Shown: positions 1-8,052 of the stretch, piece by piece
Layout: the number at the start of each line of letters is the position of its first letter
How positions within the stretch are numbered: position 1 is the first letter of the stretch
Source: Terriglobia bacterium
GTDB taxonomy: Bacteria > Acidobacteriota > Terriglobia > Terriglobales > Acidobacteriaceae
NCBI GenBank assembly: GCA_020073645.1
Contig: JAIQET010000027.1
Location: 1 to 54,214, forward strand
Length of the DNA: 54,214 nt
Reading direction: 5' to 3'
Position numbers and translations under genes: made by a program
Notes under the pieces: model-generated
What the model saw: the letters and a program-made list of their open reading frames with translations, nothing else
Told to the model about the DNA's origin: nothing
The model's database searches: none

Positions 1-1664
1 GAGAGTCCCTGGCCCAGCGGAATGCGCAGCGAGGCAAACAGCCGGAAATTGTCGCCATTTACGTGCTCGGGGACGAGTTCGTTGTTGCGCCGGATGTAGA
101 TGGCAATGGCGTCATAGTGGAACAACCGCTTCATCTTCACCGAAAAGACCGACAGCGTTTCTCCCAGGCTGAGCGAAGCCCCCAGGTCCTGGCTCAGTTC
201 GAACAGGGTCTGCGCTTCCTGCCGCGCTGCCGCGATGGAAGCCAGGAAGTTCGTTTCCTGCCCCTCGCGCACCGAAATCACTTCAAATCCCGCATCCGGC
301 GCCGTGCCCCGTTCTACTTTCACCTCGGTGGACAGCTTGCTCGCAATGTCCTCCCCGAATTGCGCGGTGACCTGTGCTTCCAGTTCGACGTAGCGCTTTT
401 GCAGGACCTCTACCACTTTCGGATCGAACGATTTGCCGGACTCGGCAGCCAGGTTTTGCATGACGTCCTGAAGTGGCAAGGCACGCCGGTACTGACGGTC
501 TGAGGCCAGCGCATCCAGGTAATCTACCGCCGAGAGAATGCGGGCGCCGATCGGAATTTCCTGTCCTTTGAGCCCGAAGGGATACCCCGATCCGTCCCAG
601 CGCTCGTGGTGTGCCCGCACGATGGGCACCACCGGATAGGGGAACCGGACGCGCTCCAGGATCTCAGCCCCCACCACCGGGTGGATCTTCATCTTCTCGA
701 ATTCCTCCGGCGTCAGCCGCCCGGGTTTGGAGATGATGTGTTCCGGCACCGCCAGCTTGCCAATGTCATGCAGGAGTGCGGCCGCGTGCAGGGCCTCCAT
801 CTCCGCCGGGCTCACCCCCAGTGCTTTTGCCACCTCGATGGCATACACCCGCACTCGTTGCAGGTGGTCGTGCGTGGTGTGGTCTTTGGCTTCGATGGCC
901 AGCGCTAGCGCTTCAATGGTGCGCAAGTGCAGGTTGGCCATCTCCTCCACGTGCCGCTTCTCGTCTTCCAGTTTTCCCAAGTACAGGCGGTAGGAACGGT
1001 AGATCAGGTAAATCGCGGGCAGAATCAGCAGCGAGGTCTGCCAGTCGAACTCACGATTGAACCAAGCCACCACCCCGGCAACTCCGGCCCCCACCAGGTA
1101 GTAAGGGAACGACCAGAAATAGCACTCCACCCAGATCTTGTTGAGCGATTTCCCTTCCGTGAGCGCGATCACTGTCGCAATCGACCCGGTGTTGGCCACG
1201 AAATACGTGGAGGCTGCCGCCACCAGCAGCAGGGAAGGGTTGGCGAAGACTCCGTGGAACAGCGCCAGGTGATAAACGCAGTAAGCTGCGGCAATCGCGA
1301 ACGCACTGGCGCAGATATTGAACAGCACTTGCAGCGGGCTGGGATGGTCGCGATAGAAACATTGCACCAGGATGGCAGCGCTCCCCAGGATCAGGGTCTC
1401 TGCGAAGCTCAACTCCAGGATGCCCAGCAGGATGAACAGGAAGTTCACCGACATGGTGCCGGTGATGCCGGGCAGGTGCACCTTCAGTCGCGATGCCAGC
1501 ACGGCGACCAGCAGGTAGCAAATGAACTTCGCCACGTTCTTGCTGGCCGGGTTGATCGCGGTGTAGACGAGCACACCCGTGCCTGTCATCACGATCAGGC
1601 CGATAAACACCTTGGCCCCGGGGGTCAGGTCTCTCCACGACTGCGACTGCGAGCGGCCCGCCAT
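1..1664 (-). CDS. HD-GYP domain membrane protein with C-terminal GAF-like region (c-di-GMP phosphodiesterase), partial
   Basis: The gene runs off the left edge; 554 residues are visible. Residues 15-225 contain about six hydrophobic segments resembling a membrane sensor domain. Residues 245-420 are an HD-GYP domain with LLHDIGKLAVPE (His299-Asp300), a conserved HH at 352-353 and the GSGYP signature at 358-362. This family hydrolyses cyclic di-GMP at a two-metal centre. From about residue 475 the sequence (LFELSQDLGASLSLGETL) looks like the start of a GAF domain. Relatives sometimes end in GGDEF, which cannot be checked here. The ATG follows a GGAGGGAC ribosome site. It diverges from the S8 peptidase gene across 400 bp. 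Family assignment is firm; ligand and full architecture are unknown. Confidence 0.93.
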   Translation of the reverse strand, partial: MAGRSQSQSWRDLTPGAKVFIGLIVMTGTGVLVYTAINPASKNVAKFICYLLVAVLASRLKVHLPGITGTMSVNFLFILLGILELSFAETLILGSAAILVQCFYRDHPSPLQVLFNICASAFAIAAAYCVYHLALFHGVFANPSLLLVAAASTYFVANTGSIATVIALTEGKSLNKIWVECYFWSFPYYLVGAGVAGVVAWFNREFDWQTSLLILPAIYLIYRSYRLYLGKLEDEKRHVEEMANLHLRTIEALALAIEAKDHTTHDHLQRVRVYAIEVAKALGVSPAEMEALHAAALLHDIGKLAVPEHIISKPGRLTPEEFEKMKIHPVVGAEILERVRFPYPVVPIVRAHHERWDGSGYPFGLKGQEIPIGARILSAVDYLDALASDRQYRRALPLQDVMQNLAAESGKSFDPKVVEVLQKRYVELEAQVTAQFGEDIASKLSTEVKVERGTAPDAGFEVISVREGQETNFLASIAAARQEAQTLFELSQDLGASLSLGETLSVFSVKMKRLFHYDAIAIYIRRNNELVPEHVNGDNFRLFASLRIPLGQGL

Positions 1665-2064
1665 GTCCCTCCGCAAGAATTCCTGACAGCCTGTGGGGTG
1701 CAGGCTTGGGGTGGTTTGAATCTCAGTGATAGCAGCTAAGACGCTTCGGAACAACAACTTACGAAACATCCTCTAAACTTTAGTAACGCTCGCAGGGTAC
1801 CGTCGACGCTCCCCATCTGGCGGTCGGACGGACAACCTGTCTCCTACCTAGGCAAACGCGCATAAAGGCTTTAATGTCTATCGGTTAGCCATGTATCCGC
1901 GGTCGACACGGGGTTCCGGAGCAGACAGATTGTCCCCTCTTCCCGTCTCGGCAAGGCCGACTTAAGTATGGTCTTTACATCAACTTAACTAAGTTCTGGA
2001 CATTGGAATCGCACCTGCACCCTAAGCGGCGACCGCGAATGCGTTTCCTGATTGCGGAGAAAAC
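1665..2064. other. 400-bp divergent intergenic region, possible structured leader of the S8 peptidase gene
   Basis: No convincing ORF. It must hold the promoters of both flanking genes, but no clear sigma-70 or sigma-54 promoter was recognised. On the plus strand, 1850-1899 contains AGGCAAACGCG, ATAAAGGC and CGGTTAGCC in that order. These words recall parts of the c-di-GMP-I (GEMM) aptamer, but the diagnostic ACGCAAAGCC block is absent. The palindrome GTCGAC occurs at 1802-1807 and 1902-1907 and could close a roughly 100-nt domain. Evidence for an RNA element is weak. Confidence 0.3.
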
Positions 2065-3867
2065 ATGATGAGGCAGGAGACAAGACAACGCGGACGGAGT
2101 CTTAAAGCCGGCGCCGCAGGTGGATGGGTTGGGCGCGCTGCAATCTTGGTGTTTCTCGCCTGTACCGCTGCCGCAGGTTTCGGCCAGGCACAGCCCCGCG
2201 GGTTCCGCGAGGATGATGGGTCGGGCCTTCGTCGTTCCGCAACCCGGTTGTCGCCAGAGCTCTCTGCTCTCATCCGCCAGGGGCGACAGGGGCAGGAGCC
2301 TCTGCAGGTCATCGTGCAATTCCGGAAATCACCCTCCACCAGCCAGCTCCAGAAGCTGACCAACTTAGGTGGAGTTCACAAACAAAGGCTCAATGCCATT
2401 CTCGGTGGTGTGTTCAGCCTGCCCGTGACTGCCCTTCGAGCGCTGGCCAACGATCCTGACGTGGCTTACATCTCACCCAACCGCTCGCTGAGTGGAGCGG
2501 CGGACTACGCGGAAGCAACCGTGGGCGCCGACGTCGCCCAGCGCTCCGGTCTTGACGGCACCGGCATCGCGGTGGCGGTCATCGATAGTGGGATCACCGA
2601 TAATCCCGACCTCCACGACCCCAGCACCGGTCAATCCCGCGTGGTGTACAGCGAGAGCTTCGTTCCCGGCACTGACACCGCTGACTACTACGGACATGGC
2701 ACCCACGTCGCCGGCATCATTGCTGGAAACGCCCAGCAATCGGGCGGCCGAAACAATCCTTCGGCCATCTATGGCGTCGCTCCTCGCGCCCGGTTGGTGA
2801 ACCTGAGGGTGCTGGATAGCAACGGTTCCGGTCAGGACTCATATGTCATCGCGGCCCTGCAACGGGCCATCGCTCTCAAAGACGTCTACAACATTCGCGT
2901 GGTCAATCTCTCGCTTGGAAGGCCGGTCTTTGAGAGCTACACCCAGGACCCGCTCTGCCAGGCAGTCGAAGCCGCGTGGAACGCCGGCCTAGTCGTAGTC
3001 GTGGCTGCAGGAAACCAGGGCCGCAACAACAAGTACCACACCCACGGCTATGGCATGATCAGCGCCCCCGGCAATGATCCTGACGTAATTACCGTGGGCG
3101 CCATGAACACCATGGGAACTCCCGCCAAGGGCGATGATCTCATCGCCAGCTACAGTTCCAAGGGGCCCACCGTGCTCGACCACGTGGTCAAGCCTGACCT
3201 GGTGGCGCCCGGCAACCGCATCGCCTCGCTGCTCGTGCGTGGCAGCACGCTCGACGTCAAGTTCAAGACGGATGAAGTGTCGCCGACAGCTTACGGCGCC
3301 GCATCAACGGCCGCCAAGGCCTACTTCAAACTCAGCGGAACCAGCATGGCGACTCCGGTGGTGAGTGGGGCCGCCGCGCTTCTCATACACCAGGATTCCA
3401 CTTTGACTCCGGACGTGGTCAAGGCCCGGCTGATGAAGACGGCGGACAAGGTGTTCCCGCAGGATAGCGAGATTCCCGTCGACGGCGTCGCGACCGACTA
3501 TCAATACGACATCTTCACCGTGGGCGCTGGCTATCTCGACATTCCCAATGCTCTGGCCAACAGCGATGCGGTGCAGGGAACAGCTCTTTCCCCGATCGCC
3601 GTCCGCGATTCCTCCGGCAACGTCTCCCTCATGTCGGATCCTTCCGCCATCTGGGACACTTCCGTGATTTGGGGCAACTCCCTCATCTGGGGCAGTTCGC
3701 TGCTCGACGGAACCTCCGTCATCTGGGGCAACTCCGTGGTTTGGGGCAACTCTACACTCGACGGCTTCAGCGTGGTCTGGGGCAACTCGGTCATCTGGGG
3801 TAGCTCGATCGGCGCCACAAATGATGCCGAGAGCGTCGACGGCAGCGGAGACGACGGCGTCGACTAA
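2065..3867 (+). CDS. Secreted S8 (subtilisin-like) serine peptidase with C-terminal WGN/WGS repeats
   Basis: 600 residues. A hydrophobic signal sequence lies at about 20-42. An I9-like propeptide spans about 80-145 (PLQVIVQFRKS to DVAYISPN). The catalytic domain has Asp174 in AVIDSG, His211 in HGTHVAG, oxyanion Asn317 in VVAAGN and Ser427 in LSGTSMATP, so the triad is complete. Residues 529-581 form a degenerate repeat of about six residues (SVIWGN, SLIWGS, SVVWGN), then an acidic tail. Similar tails are common on acidobacterial subtilases; their role is not known to me. The ATG follows GCGGAGAAAAC; a second ATG is adjacent. A micropeptide gene ending in VWGN lies 67 bp downstream in the same direction. 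The product is probably exported and self-processed. Confidence 0.95.
   Translation: MMRQETRQRGRSLKAGAAGGWVGRAAILVFLACTAAAGFGQAQPRGFREDDGSGLRRSATRLSPELSALIRQGRQGQEPLQVIVQFRKSPSTSQLQKLTNLGGVHKQRLNAILGGVFSLPVTALRALANDPDVAYISPNRSLSGAADYAEATVGADVAQRSGLDGTGIAVAVIDSGITDNPDLHDPSTGQSRVVYSESFVPGTDTADYYGHGTHVAGIIAGNAQQSGGRNNPSAIYGVAPRARLVNLRVLDSNGSGQDSYVIAALQRAIALKDVYNIRVVNLSLGRPVFESYTQDPLCQAVEAAWNAGLVVVVAAGNQGRNNKYHTHGYGMISAPGNDPDVITVGAMNTMGTPAKGDDLIASYSSKGPTVLDHVVKPDLVAPGNRIASLLVRGSTLDVKFKTDEVSPTAYGAASTAAKAYFKLSGTSMATPVVSGAAALLIHQDSTLTPDVVKARLMKTADKVFPQDSEIPVDGVATDYQYDIFTVGAGYLDIPNALANSDAVQGTALSPIAVRDSSGNVSLMSDPSAIWDTSVIWGNSLIWGSSLLDGTSVIWGNSVVWGNSTLDGFSVVWGNSVIWGSSIGATNDAESVDGSGDDGVD
3649..3807 (+). 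repeat. In-gene repeat encoding WGN/WGS units of the S8 peptidase tail
   Basis: Codons 529-581 encode units of the form (S)-V/L-I/V-W-G-N/S, separated twice by a four-residue insert beginning LDG. The DNA repeats the block ATCTGGGGCA or GTTTGGGGCA every 18 bases. Trp and Gly are invariant and the preceding residue is always hydrophobic, which suggests a small stacked beta repeat or a recognition tag. The encoded units include VWGN twice. Confidence 0.9.
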
Positions 3868-3934
3868 CGGTGTGACTCGCGGCGCGCGTGCAAGCTTGGT
3901 TTCAGGAAATCAGAATCGTGGGAAGGAGGAACTT

Positions 3935-4036
3935 ATGAAACGCTTCAAAAAGGCAAGCCTGGTGGTTCTTCTGCTCGCGGCGATGGTTGCGGCCTTCAGC
4001 CTGCTGTCTGCCGCTTCGGCCGTATGGGGGAATTAG
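3935..4036 (+). CDS. 33-residue micropeptide: signal peptide followed by VWGN
   Basis: The ORF starts with ATG 5 nt after a strong GGAAGGAGG ribosome site and ends with TAG at 4034-4036. The product has a basic start (MKRFKK), a 19-residue hydrophobic core and a small-residue region ending A-S-A, an ideal signal peptidase I site. Cleavage there would leave only Val-Trp-Gly-Asn. The same VWGN occurs twice in the repeat tail of the S8 peptidase encoded immediately upstream, 67 bp away and co-directional. The strong ribosome site and clean signal-peptide grammar argue for a real gene. A link to the protease, for example as substrate, signal or a minimal one-unit paralogue, is inference. I know of no named family. 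Confidence 0.7.
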   Translation: MKRFKKASLVVLLLAAMVAAFSLLSAASAVWGN

Positions 4037-4235
4037 AGCGGGCGTCGAGAATTGACGCAGCCTTACGCGATTCGTATCAAGGCATCGCCCCAGCCATGCG
4101 ACCGATCACCAACCTGCTGATTCCGCCCGCTTAAACCGAAGTAACCTTTTCCGCATTCCCGCCGCCGTGCTAAAGAGTGCACGGGGAGGCGTGTCTTCTT
4201 CTGCCCGTAGGCGTCCACGCCTTTTTTCTTTCAAC

Positions 4236-5567
4236 ATGAAACCAGCCGCCCAGATGCAGCTTGTGGACGGGACCACTGCCGTGGTTCGCAGCGAGCTCAT
4301 GCTCAAGCTCATGGCCATGGTGGAGCGCGTGGCCCAGCACGACGCCGCGGTGCTTATCGTGGGCGAAACCGGCGTGGGCAAGGAGATGGTTGCCAAGGCC
4401 ATCCATCAACATTCCCTGCGCTGCGGCAAAGCCTTCGTGGACGTGAACTGCGCTGCCCTTCCGGAGCATTTGGTCGAGAGCGAACTCTTCGGATACGAGA
4501 AAGGCGCCTTCAGCGGCGCCGATGCCACCAAGCCCGGCCTGTTCGAATTAGCCGAACAGGGCACACTGCTGCTCGATGAAATTGGCGAACTCGACGGCAA
4601 AGTACAGGCCAAACTGCTGCGTGTCCTCGACGGCGTCCCCTACTACCGCCTCGGAGGCAGCCGCAAAGTTGCGGTGAACGTCCGCGTGATTGCCGCCACC
4701 AACCGCGACCTGGAGGAAGAAGTCCGCTCCGGCAAGTTCCGCCGCGATCTCTACCATCGCCTCACCCAGTTCCAGCTCCAGGTGCCGCCCCTGCGCGAGC
4801 GCCGCGACGACATCGTCCCCATCGCAGAGTATTTCCTGCACCAACAGGCCCCCGGCGCGAAGTTCAGCGACGAGGCCAAGGAAGCCCTGTTACGCTACGA
4901 CTGGCCGGGCAACGTGCGGGAGTTGAAGAACGTGATTTTCAAGGCTGCCATGCAGGCCAAACCCGGCATCAAGGAGATGCGGGCCAGCGATCTTCCCGCG
5001 GCCATCTGCGGATTGCCGGGCAGCCCGGCCCCCGCCGCCTTCGAAGGCAACCTGGATGACATGGAACGGCAGATGATCGTGCAGGCCCTGGCCCGCAACG
5101 GAAACAAGCAGGCCAAAGCCGCCCAGCAGCTAGGCATCTCCGTGCGCACCCTGCGCCGCAAACTTGCCAAGTACACCCGCGAGGGGCAAGGGTCTGAATC
5201 GCAGGCCGCGCCCGGAAGCAGCAGCGCGCATGTGCAACGCTATTTCCGCGCCATGATCGAGCTGCCTATGGTGCTGCAAGTCGACGGACAACAAGTCGAA
5301 GCCACCAGCGTCAACCTCAGCTCGGGCGGCCTGGCCATCCAGTGCGCCGCTCCCCTGGCCCACGGCTCCACCATGGACATGTCCTTCACCCTGCCGGGTG
5401 CGGCGTCGCCCATCGAAGCCAAAGCCAAACTGGCCTGGACTGCTCCCGGAGGCCTGGCCGGCCTCAGCATTGTCGAGATCCACCCCGCCCTGGAGCGTGA
5501 GCTGCAGCAGTGGCTGGCAGAAAAAGCCAAGGCCGAAGGCTCACCCGAGTCCGAGCCAAAGCGATAG
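4236..5567 (+). CDS. Sigma-54-dependent activator (AAA+ and Fis HTH) with C-terminal PilZ domain
   Basis: 443 residues from the chosen ATG; the frame is open to a GTG at 4167 and neither start has a good ribosome site. There is no receiver domain. The AAA+ module has Walker A GETGVGKE (43-50), the sigma-54 contact loop as GAFSGA (90-95, usually GAFTGA), Walker B LLLDEIGELD (111-120) and the arginine-finger region (FRRDLYHRL). A Fis-type helix-turn-helix follows (KAAQQLGISVRTLRRKL, about 295-318). About residues 345-443 form a PilZ domain with RYFRA and NLSSGG, the two c-di-GMP binding signatures. It is inferred to activate sigma-54 promoters in response to c-di-GMP. The target genes are unknown. 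Confidence 0.92.
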   Translation: MKPAAQMQLVDGTTAVVRSELMLKLMAMVERVAQHDAAVLIVGETGVGKEMVAKAIHQHSLRCGKAFVDVNCAALPEHLVESELFGYEKGAFSGADATKPGLFELAEQGTLLLDEIGELDGKVQAKLLRVLDGVPYYRLGGSRKVAVNVRVIAATNRDLEEEVRSGKFRRDLYHRLTQFQLQVPPLRERRDDIVPIAEYFLHQQAPGAKFSDEAKEALLRYDWPGNVRELKNVIFKAAMQAKPGIKEMRASDLPAAICGLPGSPAPAAFEGNLDDMERQMIVQALARNGNKQAKAAQQLGISVRTLRRKLAKYTREGQGSESQAAPGSSSAHVQRYFRAMIELPMVLQVDGQQVEATSVNLSSGGLAIQCAAPLAHGSTMDMSFTLPGAASPIEAKAKLAWTAPGGLAGLSIVEIHPALERELQQWLAEKAKAEGSPESEPKR

Positions 5568-5576
5568 CTGCGAGCC

Positions 5577-6149
5577 CTACTTCTTGGGGCGCGACTCCGG
5601 CGGCACCATGCCCGCTACGCGGTAGTAGACCGCGAGCTGGCCGTAGATCTCCCCCGAATGTTCGATAAACCCGTAGGCGAAATCTCCGACCCGGGTCTGT
5701 TCATTGCTGAAAGGATCGGTCACCAGGTCGTCCATGCCCTTGTCACCCTTGGCCTTGATCGCGGCGGCGCCGTCGGCGAAGGACTTTTTCACGAACGCCG
5801 CCACTTCCGCCTTGGTTTTGTACTGGTCGTGCTTCGGGTCCTCACCACCCGGTGGTTTCTGGCCCATCGCCGCATTGGTGAAGTAGTAGTTCGCCCCGGA
5901 GACGTGGAGCAACTGCTGCGCGAAGGTGCGCTGCGCGGGGGTGGGCTTGAAATCGTACTTGTCCTCGGGAAAATCCTCCGCCATCGCAATCAGTTTTCGC
6001 CCAATCTCGTTCCACTGCTCCAGCACCGCCTGCGACGGGCTCGCCGCAGGTTTGGGAGCCGCGTCTTTCTTTGTCATTTCCTGGGCAGCGGGCGCCACCA
6101 TGAAACCGGCCGCCAGTACCAGTGCAGCTATGGAAAACGCCTTCTTCAT
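5577..6149 (-). CDS. Exported DinB-like protein
   Basis: 190 residues. The start was placed at MKKAFSIAALVLAAG, after a GGAGGAAAGAG ribosome site, which gives a signal peptide ending near VAPAAQE. The frame is open upstream to 6272 without a better site. The rest is a four-helix DinB-superfamily protein, with a likely metal His in QLLHVSGANYYF and another in GFIEHSGEIYGQL. DinB-like proteins are often metal-dependent, thiol-linked enzymes; exported versions are frequent in Acidobacteriota and their substrates are unknown. It converges on the PilZ activator gene with a 9-bp gap. Confidence 0.88.
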   Translation of the reverse strand: MKKAFSIAALVLAAGFMVAPAAQEMTKKDAAPKPAASPSQAVLEQWNEIGRKLIAMAEDFPEDKYDFKPTPAQRTFAQQLLHVSGANYYFTNAAMGQKPPGGEDPKHDQYKTKAEVAAFVKKSFADGAAAIKAKGDKGMDDLVTDPFSNEQTRVGDFAYGFIEHSGEIYGQLAVYYRVAGMVPPESRPKK

Positions 6150-6384
6150 CGCTCTTTCCTCCGTTTTGCTGCTTGATGACGACAGGTGCGACTGTGCCTC
6201 TGTCGACATGTTCGTGTTTACACCGAATCTTCGAGAGTATACGTCAGGAATCGGGCGGAGGGCGGCACCCAATCGAGAGCGATGAGTGGGCTGGCTCAGG
6301 GCAGGATCCCGGCGCTACGACGTGATGTGTGCTAATATTCCGGCCCCGGAACGGCTTGATGGATGAGGCAATCCCAGGAGGGGC

Positions 6385-6990
6385 ATGATGAACATTTCCA
6401 GGTTGGCAGCGGGTGCAGGGATGACGACACTGGTGGCAGCGGCGTCGCTGCTGCTGGGCAGCGCAGGGCTTTCGGGTGTGGCTACCGCCAGCAAAGGCGG
6501 GTCAGCCGAGAACACCCTGCCCGGCCAGTATTGCACCGACAATGGCGGCGTGGTGGAGACTCGCCAGGCTGCCTACAACACCAACGGCGGCCCGGTGCTG
6601 CGGCTGGCGGGTATCCGCGCCTTCTGCCGCTGGACCTCGGCCAGCGATGGCTCGCGGATTTATGCCGGCCTCGACACTCTGTACACCACCTATCCCAGTT
6701 TGGCCGCGCTGGCCTACTACGCCCAGACGCAGCCCGGCAGTTGCAACGGCAATCCGGCGTCGTGTTACTGCTCGCTGCTCGGAGGCACCGATCTGTTTGG
6801 CGGCATCAACGCGGCCGGCGGTGGTTGGATCAAGAACAACTCGGTAGACCGGGTGCTGGACTCATGCATCTTCCCGGATGATTCCACGATCGATTCCTTC
6901 GGGCTGTTCTACCACTCGGCGGGCATCGTTCGCGGCATTGATCTGGACGGAATCCTGCGCTACCCGAACCCGTACGCCAGGAAACATTGA
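6385..6990 (+). CDS. Secreted cysteine-containing protein with DUF333-like N-terminal motif
   Basis: 201 residues, preceded by CAGGAGGGGC. An N-terminal hydrophobic stretch ending near GVATAS is a signal peptide. The mature start GQYCTDNGGVVETR followed by FCRWTSASDG resembles the short Cys-x4-Gly-Gly ... Cys pattern of DUF333 proteins. Further cysteines at CNGNPASCYC and DSCIF suggest disulfides. The middle is rich in Tyr and small residues. I do not recognise a function. Expression as a periplasmic or extracellular protein is inferred from the signal peptide. Confidence 0.75.
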   Translation: MMNISRLAAGAGMTTLVAAASLLLGSAGLSGVATASKGGSAENTLPGQYCTDNGGVVETRQAAYNTNGGPVLRLAGIRAFCRWTSASDGSRIYAGLDTLYTTYPSLAALAYYAQTQPGSCNGNPASCYCSLLGGTDLFGGINAAGGGWIKNNSVDRVLDSCIFPDDSTIDSFGLFYHSAGIVRGIDLDGILRYPNPYARKH

Positions 6991-7062
6991 GGGGCGGCCA
7001 TGTGGCGGCGGCTGCGGCGAGCGGCAATGGGCGGTCGGGAATGTGTTAGATTGGGCCCAGAC

Positions 7063-7138
7063 GGGCCCGTAGCTCAGCGGTTAGAGCAGTGGACTCATAA
7101 TCCATTGGTCCCAGGTTCAAATCCTGGCGGGCCCACCA
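7063..7138 (+). tRNA. tRNA with CAT anticodon (Ile2 or elongator Met)
   Basis: A complete 76-nt cloverleaf with encoded CCA. The acceptor GGGCCCG pairs with CGGGCCC, the D stem GCTC with GAGC, and the anticodon stem GTGGA with TCCAT around the loop CTCATAA. The T arm is CCAGG-TTCAAAT-CCTGG. The anticodon CAT fits elongator Met or lysidine-modified Ile2. The D-loop and variable-loop sequence looks closer to Ile2 as I remember it, but this is not decisive. Its last 40 bases recur exactly at 10191-10230. Confidence 0.95.
7099..7138 (+). repeat. attL-like copy: 3' 40 bases of the tRNA
   Basis: This covers the anticodon-loop 3' side, T arm, acceptor 3' strand and CCA. It is identical base for base to 10191-10230, with flanking sequences diverging immediately on both sides. 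The tRNA stays intact here, as expected for the reconstituted side of an integration site. Confidence 0.8.
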
Positions 7139-7194
7139 GGGCCACTGATGAGGCACAGTGGCTGGCATCGGCCTGCGCCTTGACTCAGGCGTAA

Positions 7195-7305
7195 CATCAC
7201 GAATTACACCAACAACGCTCGGGCCTACTGCACCGCCCGCTGCGCGCCAAGGGCCTTAGCTGGCGTCAGGTCGAGGAGAAGCTGCGGGTGCCCCGGTCCA
7301 CGTGA
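7195..7305 (+). pseudogene. Recombinase-like helix-turn-helix remnant
   Basis: A reading frame between two stops (TAA at 7192, TGA at 7303) contains LRAKGLSWRQVEEKLRVPRS. This resembles the C-terminal DNA-binding helix-turn-helix of serine recombinases or resolvases (GLSxRxIAxxLGVSxxT pattern). There is no start codon and no catalytic domain. Its position just inside the tRNA-proximal end of the island fits a decayed integration gene. The match is short and could be chance. Confidence 0.35.
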
Positions 7306-7344
7306 GATGAATCCCGCGTTACTTTCTCAGGAGGAAAGGTCTCG

Positions 7345-8052
7345 ATGAGTACGTATATCCTGGTTCATGGAGCGTGGCACGGCAGTTGGTGCTGGAAGCG
7401 CGTTCGGCAGTCGCTCCAGGCGCGGGGTCATCAGGTGTTCACACCGACCCTGACCGGCATTGCGGAGCGCTCGCACCTGCTATCTCCACACGTCAACCTG
7501 GACACGCACATTGCGGACGTAGTCAATCTGATTCAGTGGGAGGAACTATCTCACGTGGTGCTTTGCGGCCACTCTTACGGCGGCTGTGTGGTCACCGGTG
7601 TCGCGGATCGCATTCCGGATAGCGTTGATGCGCTGGTCTACCTCGATGCCTTTGTTCCGGAGAACGGCCAGAGCCTGTACGATATTCTCCCGCCCGAGAT
7701 GAGAGACGGCCAACTCCAGGGTGCACAACAAATCGGAGACGGTTGGAAGGTGCCTCCGATTCCCGCCGAAGTATTCAATGTGAATCGCGGAGATCTCGAT
7801 TGGGTGAACCGCCAGTGCACCATGCAGCCGCTGGCCACCTTTCAACAACCGCTCCGTCTGACGGGAGGAATCGCCCGGATCAAGAACATCACATTCATCC
7901 TGGCGAGTGGCTGGTCGCCTTCTCCGTTCCCGCCTTTTTACGAGCGGGCAAAAGCCAAAGGCTGGAAGACGCTGAGCATGTCATGCGGCCATGATGTGAT
8001 GTTGGATCTGCCAGAAGAGCTCACGCAGGAGCTGCTGGCGGCAATCACTTAG
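7345..8052 (+). CDS. Alpha/beta hydrolase
   Basis: 235 residues after CAGGAGGAAAGGTCTCG. The fold signatures are VHGAWHGSWCW (oxyanion region, 7-17), the nucleophile elbow GHSYGG with Ser77, and a C-terminal His216 in CGHDVM. The catalytic acid is not obvious. The sequence type is close to the small plant-esterase and hydroxynitrile lyase-like group (EstC, MEKA, SABP2-like), which act on small esters. No signal peptide, so probably cytoplasmic. It lies in the putative tRNA island and overlaps the convergent trypsin-like gene by 8 bp. The substrate cannot be predicted. Confidence 0.92.
   Translation: MSTYILVHGAWHGSWCWKRVRQSLQARGHQVFTPTLTGIAERSHLLSPHVNLDTHIADVVNLIQWEELSHVVLCGHSYGGCVVTGVADRIPDSVDALVYLDAFVPENGQSLYDILPPEMRDGQLQGAQQIGDGWKVPPIPAEVFNVNRGDLDWVNRQCTMQPLATFQQPLRLTGGIARIKNITFILASGWSPSPFPPFYERAKAKGWKTLSMSCGHDVMLDLPEELTQELLAAIT

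Noticed and set aside
926..1739. Long plus-strand ORFs over the first 1.7 kb
   Set aside because: They are shadows of the partial HD-GYP gene on the minus strand, whose motifs are unambiguous.
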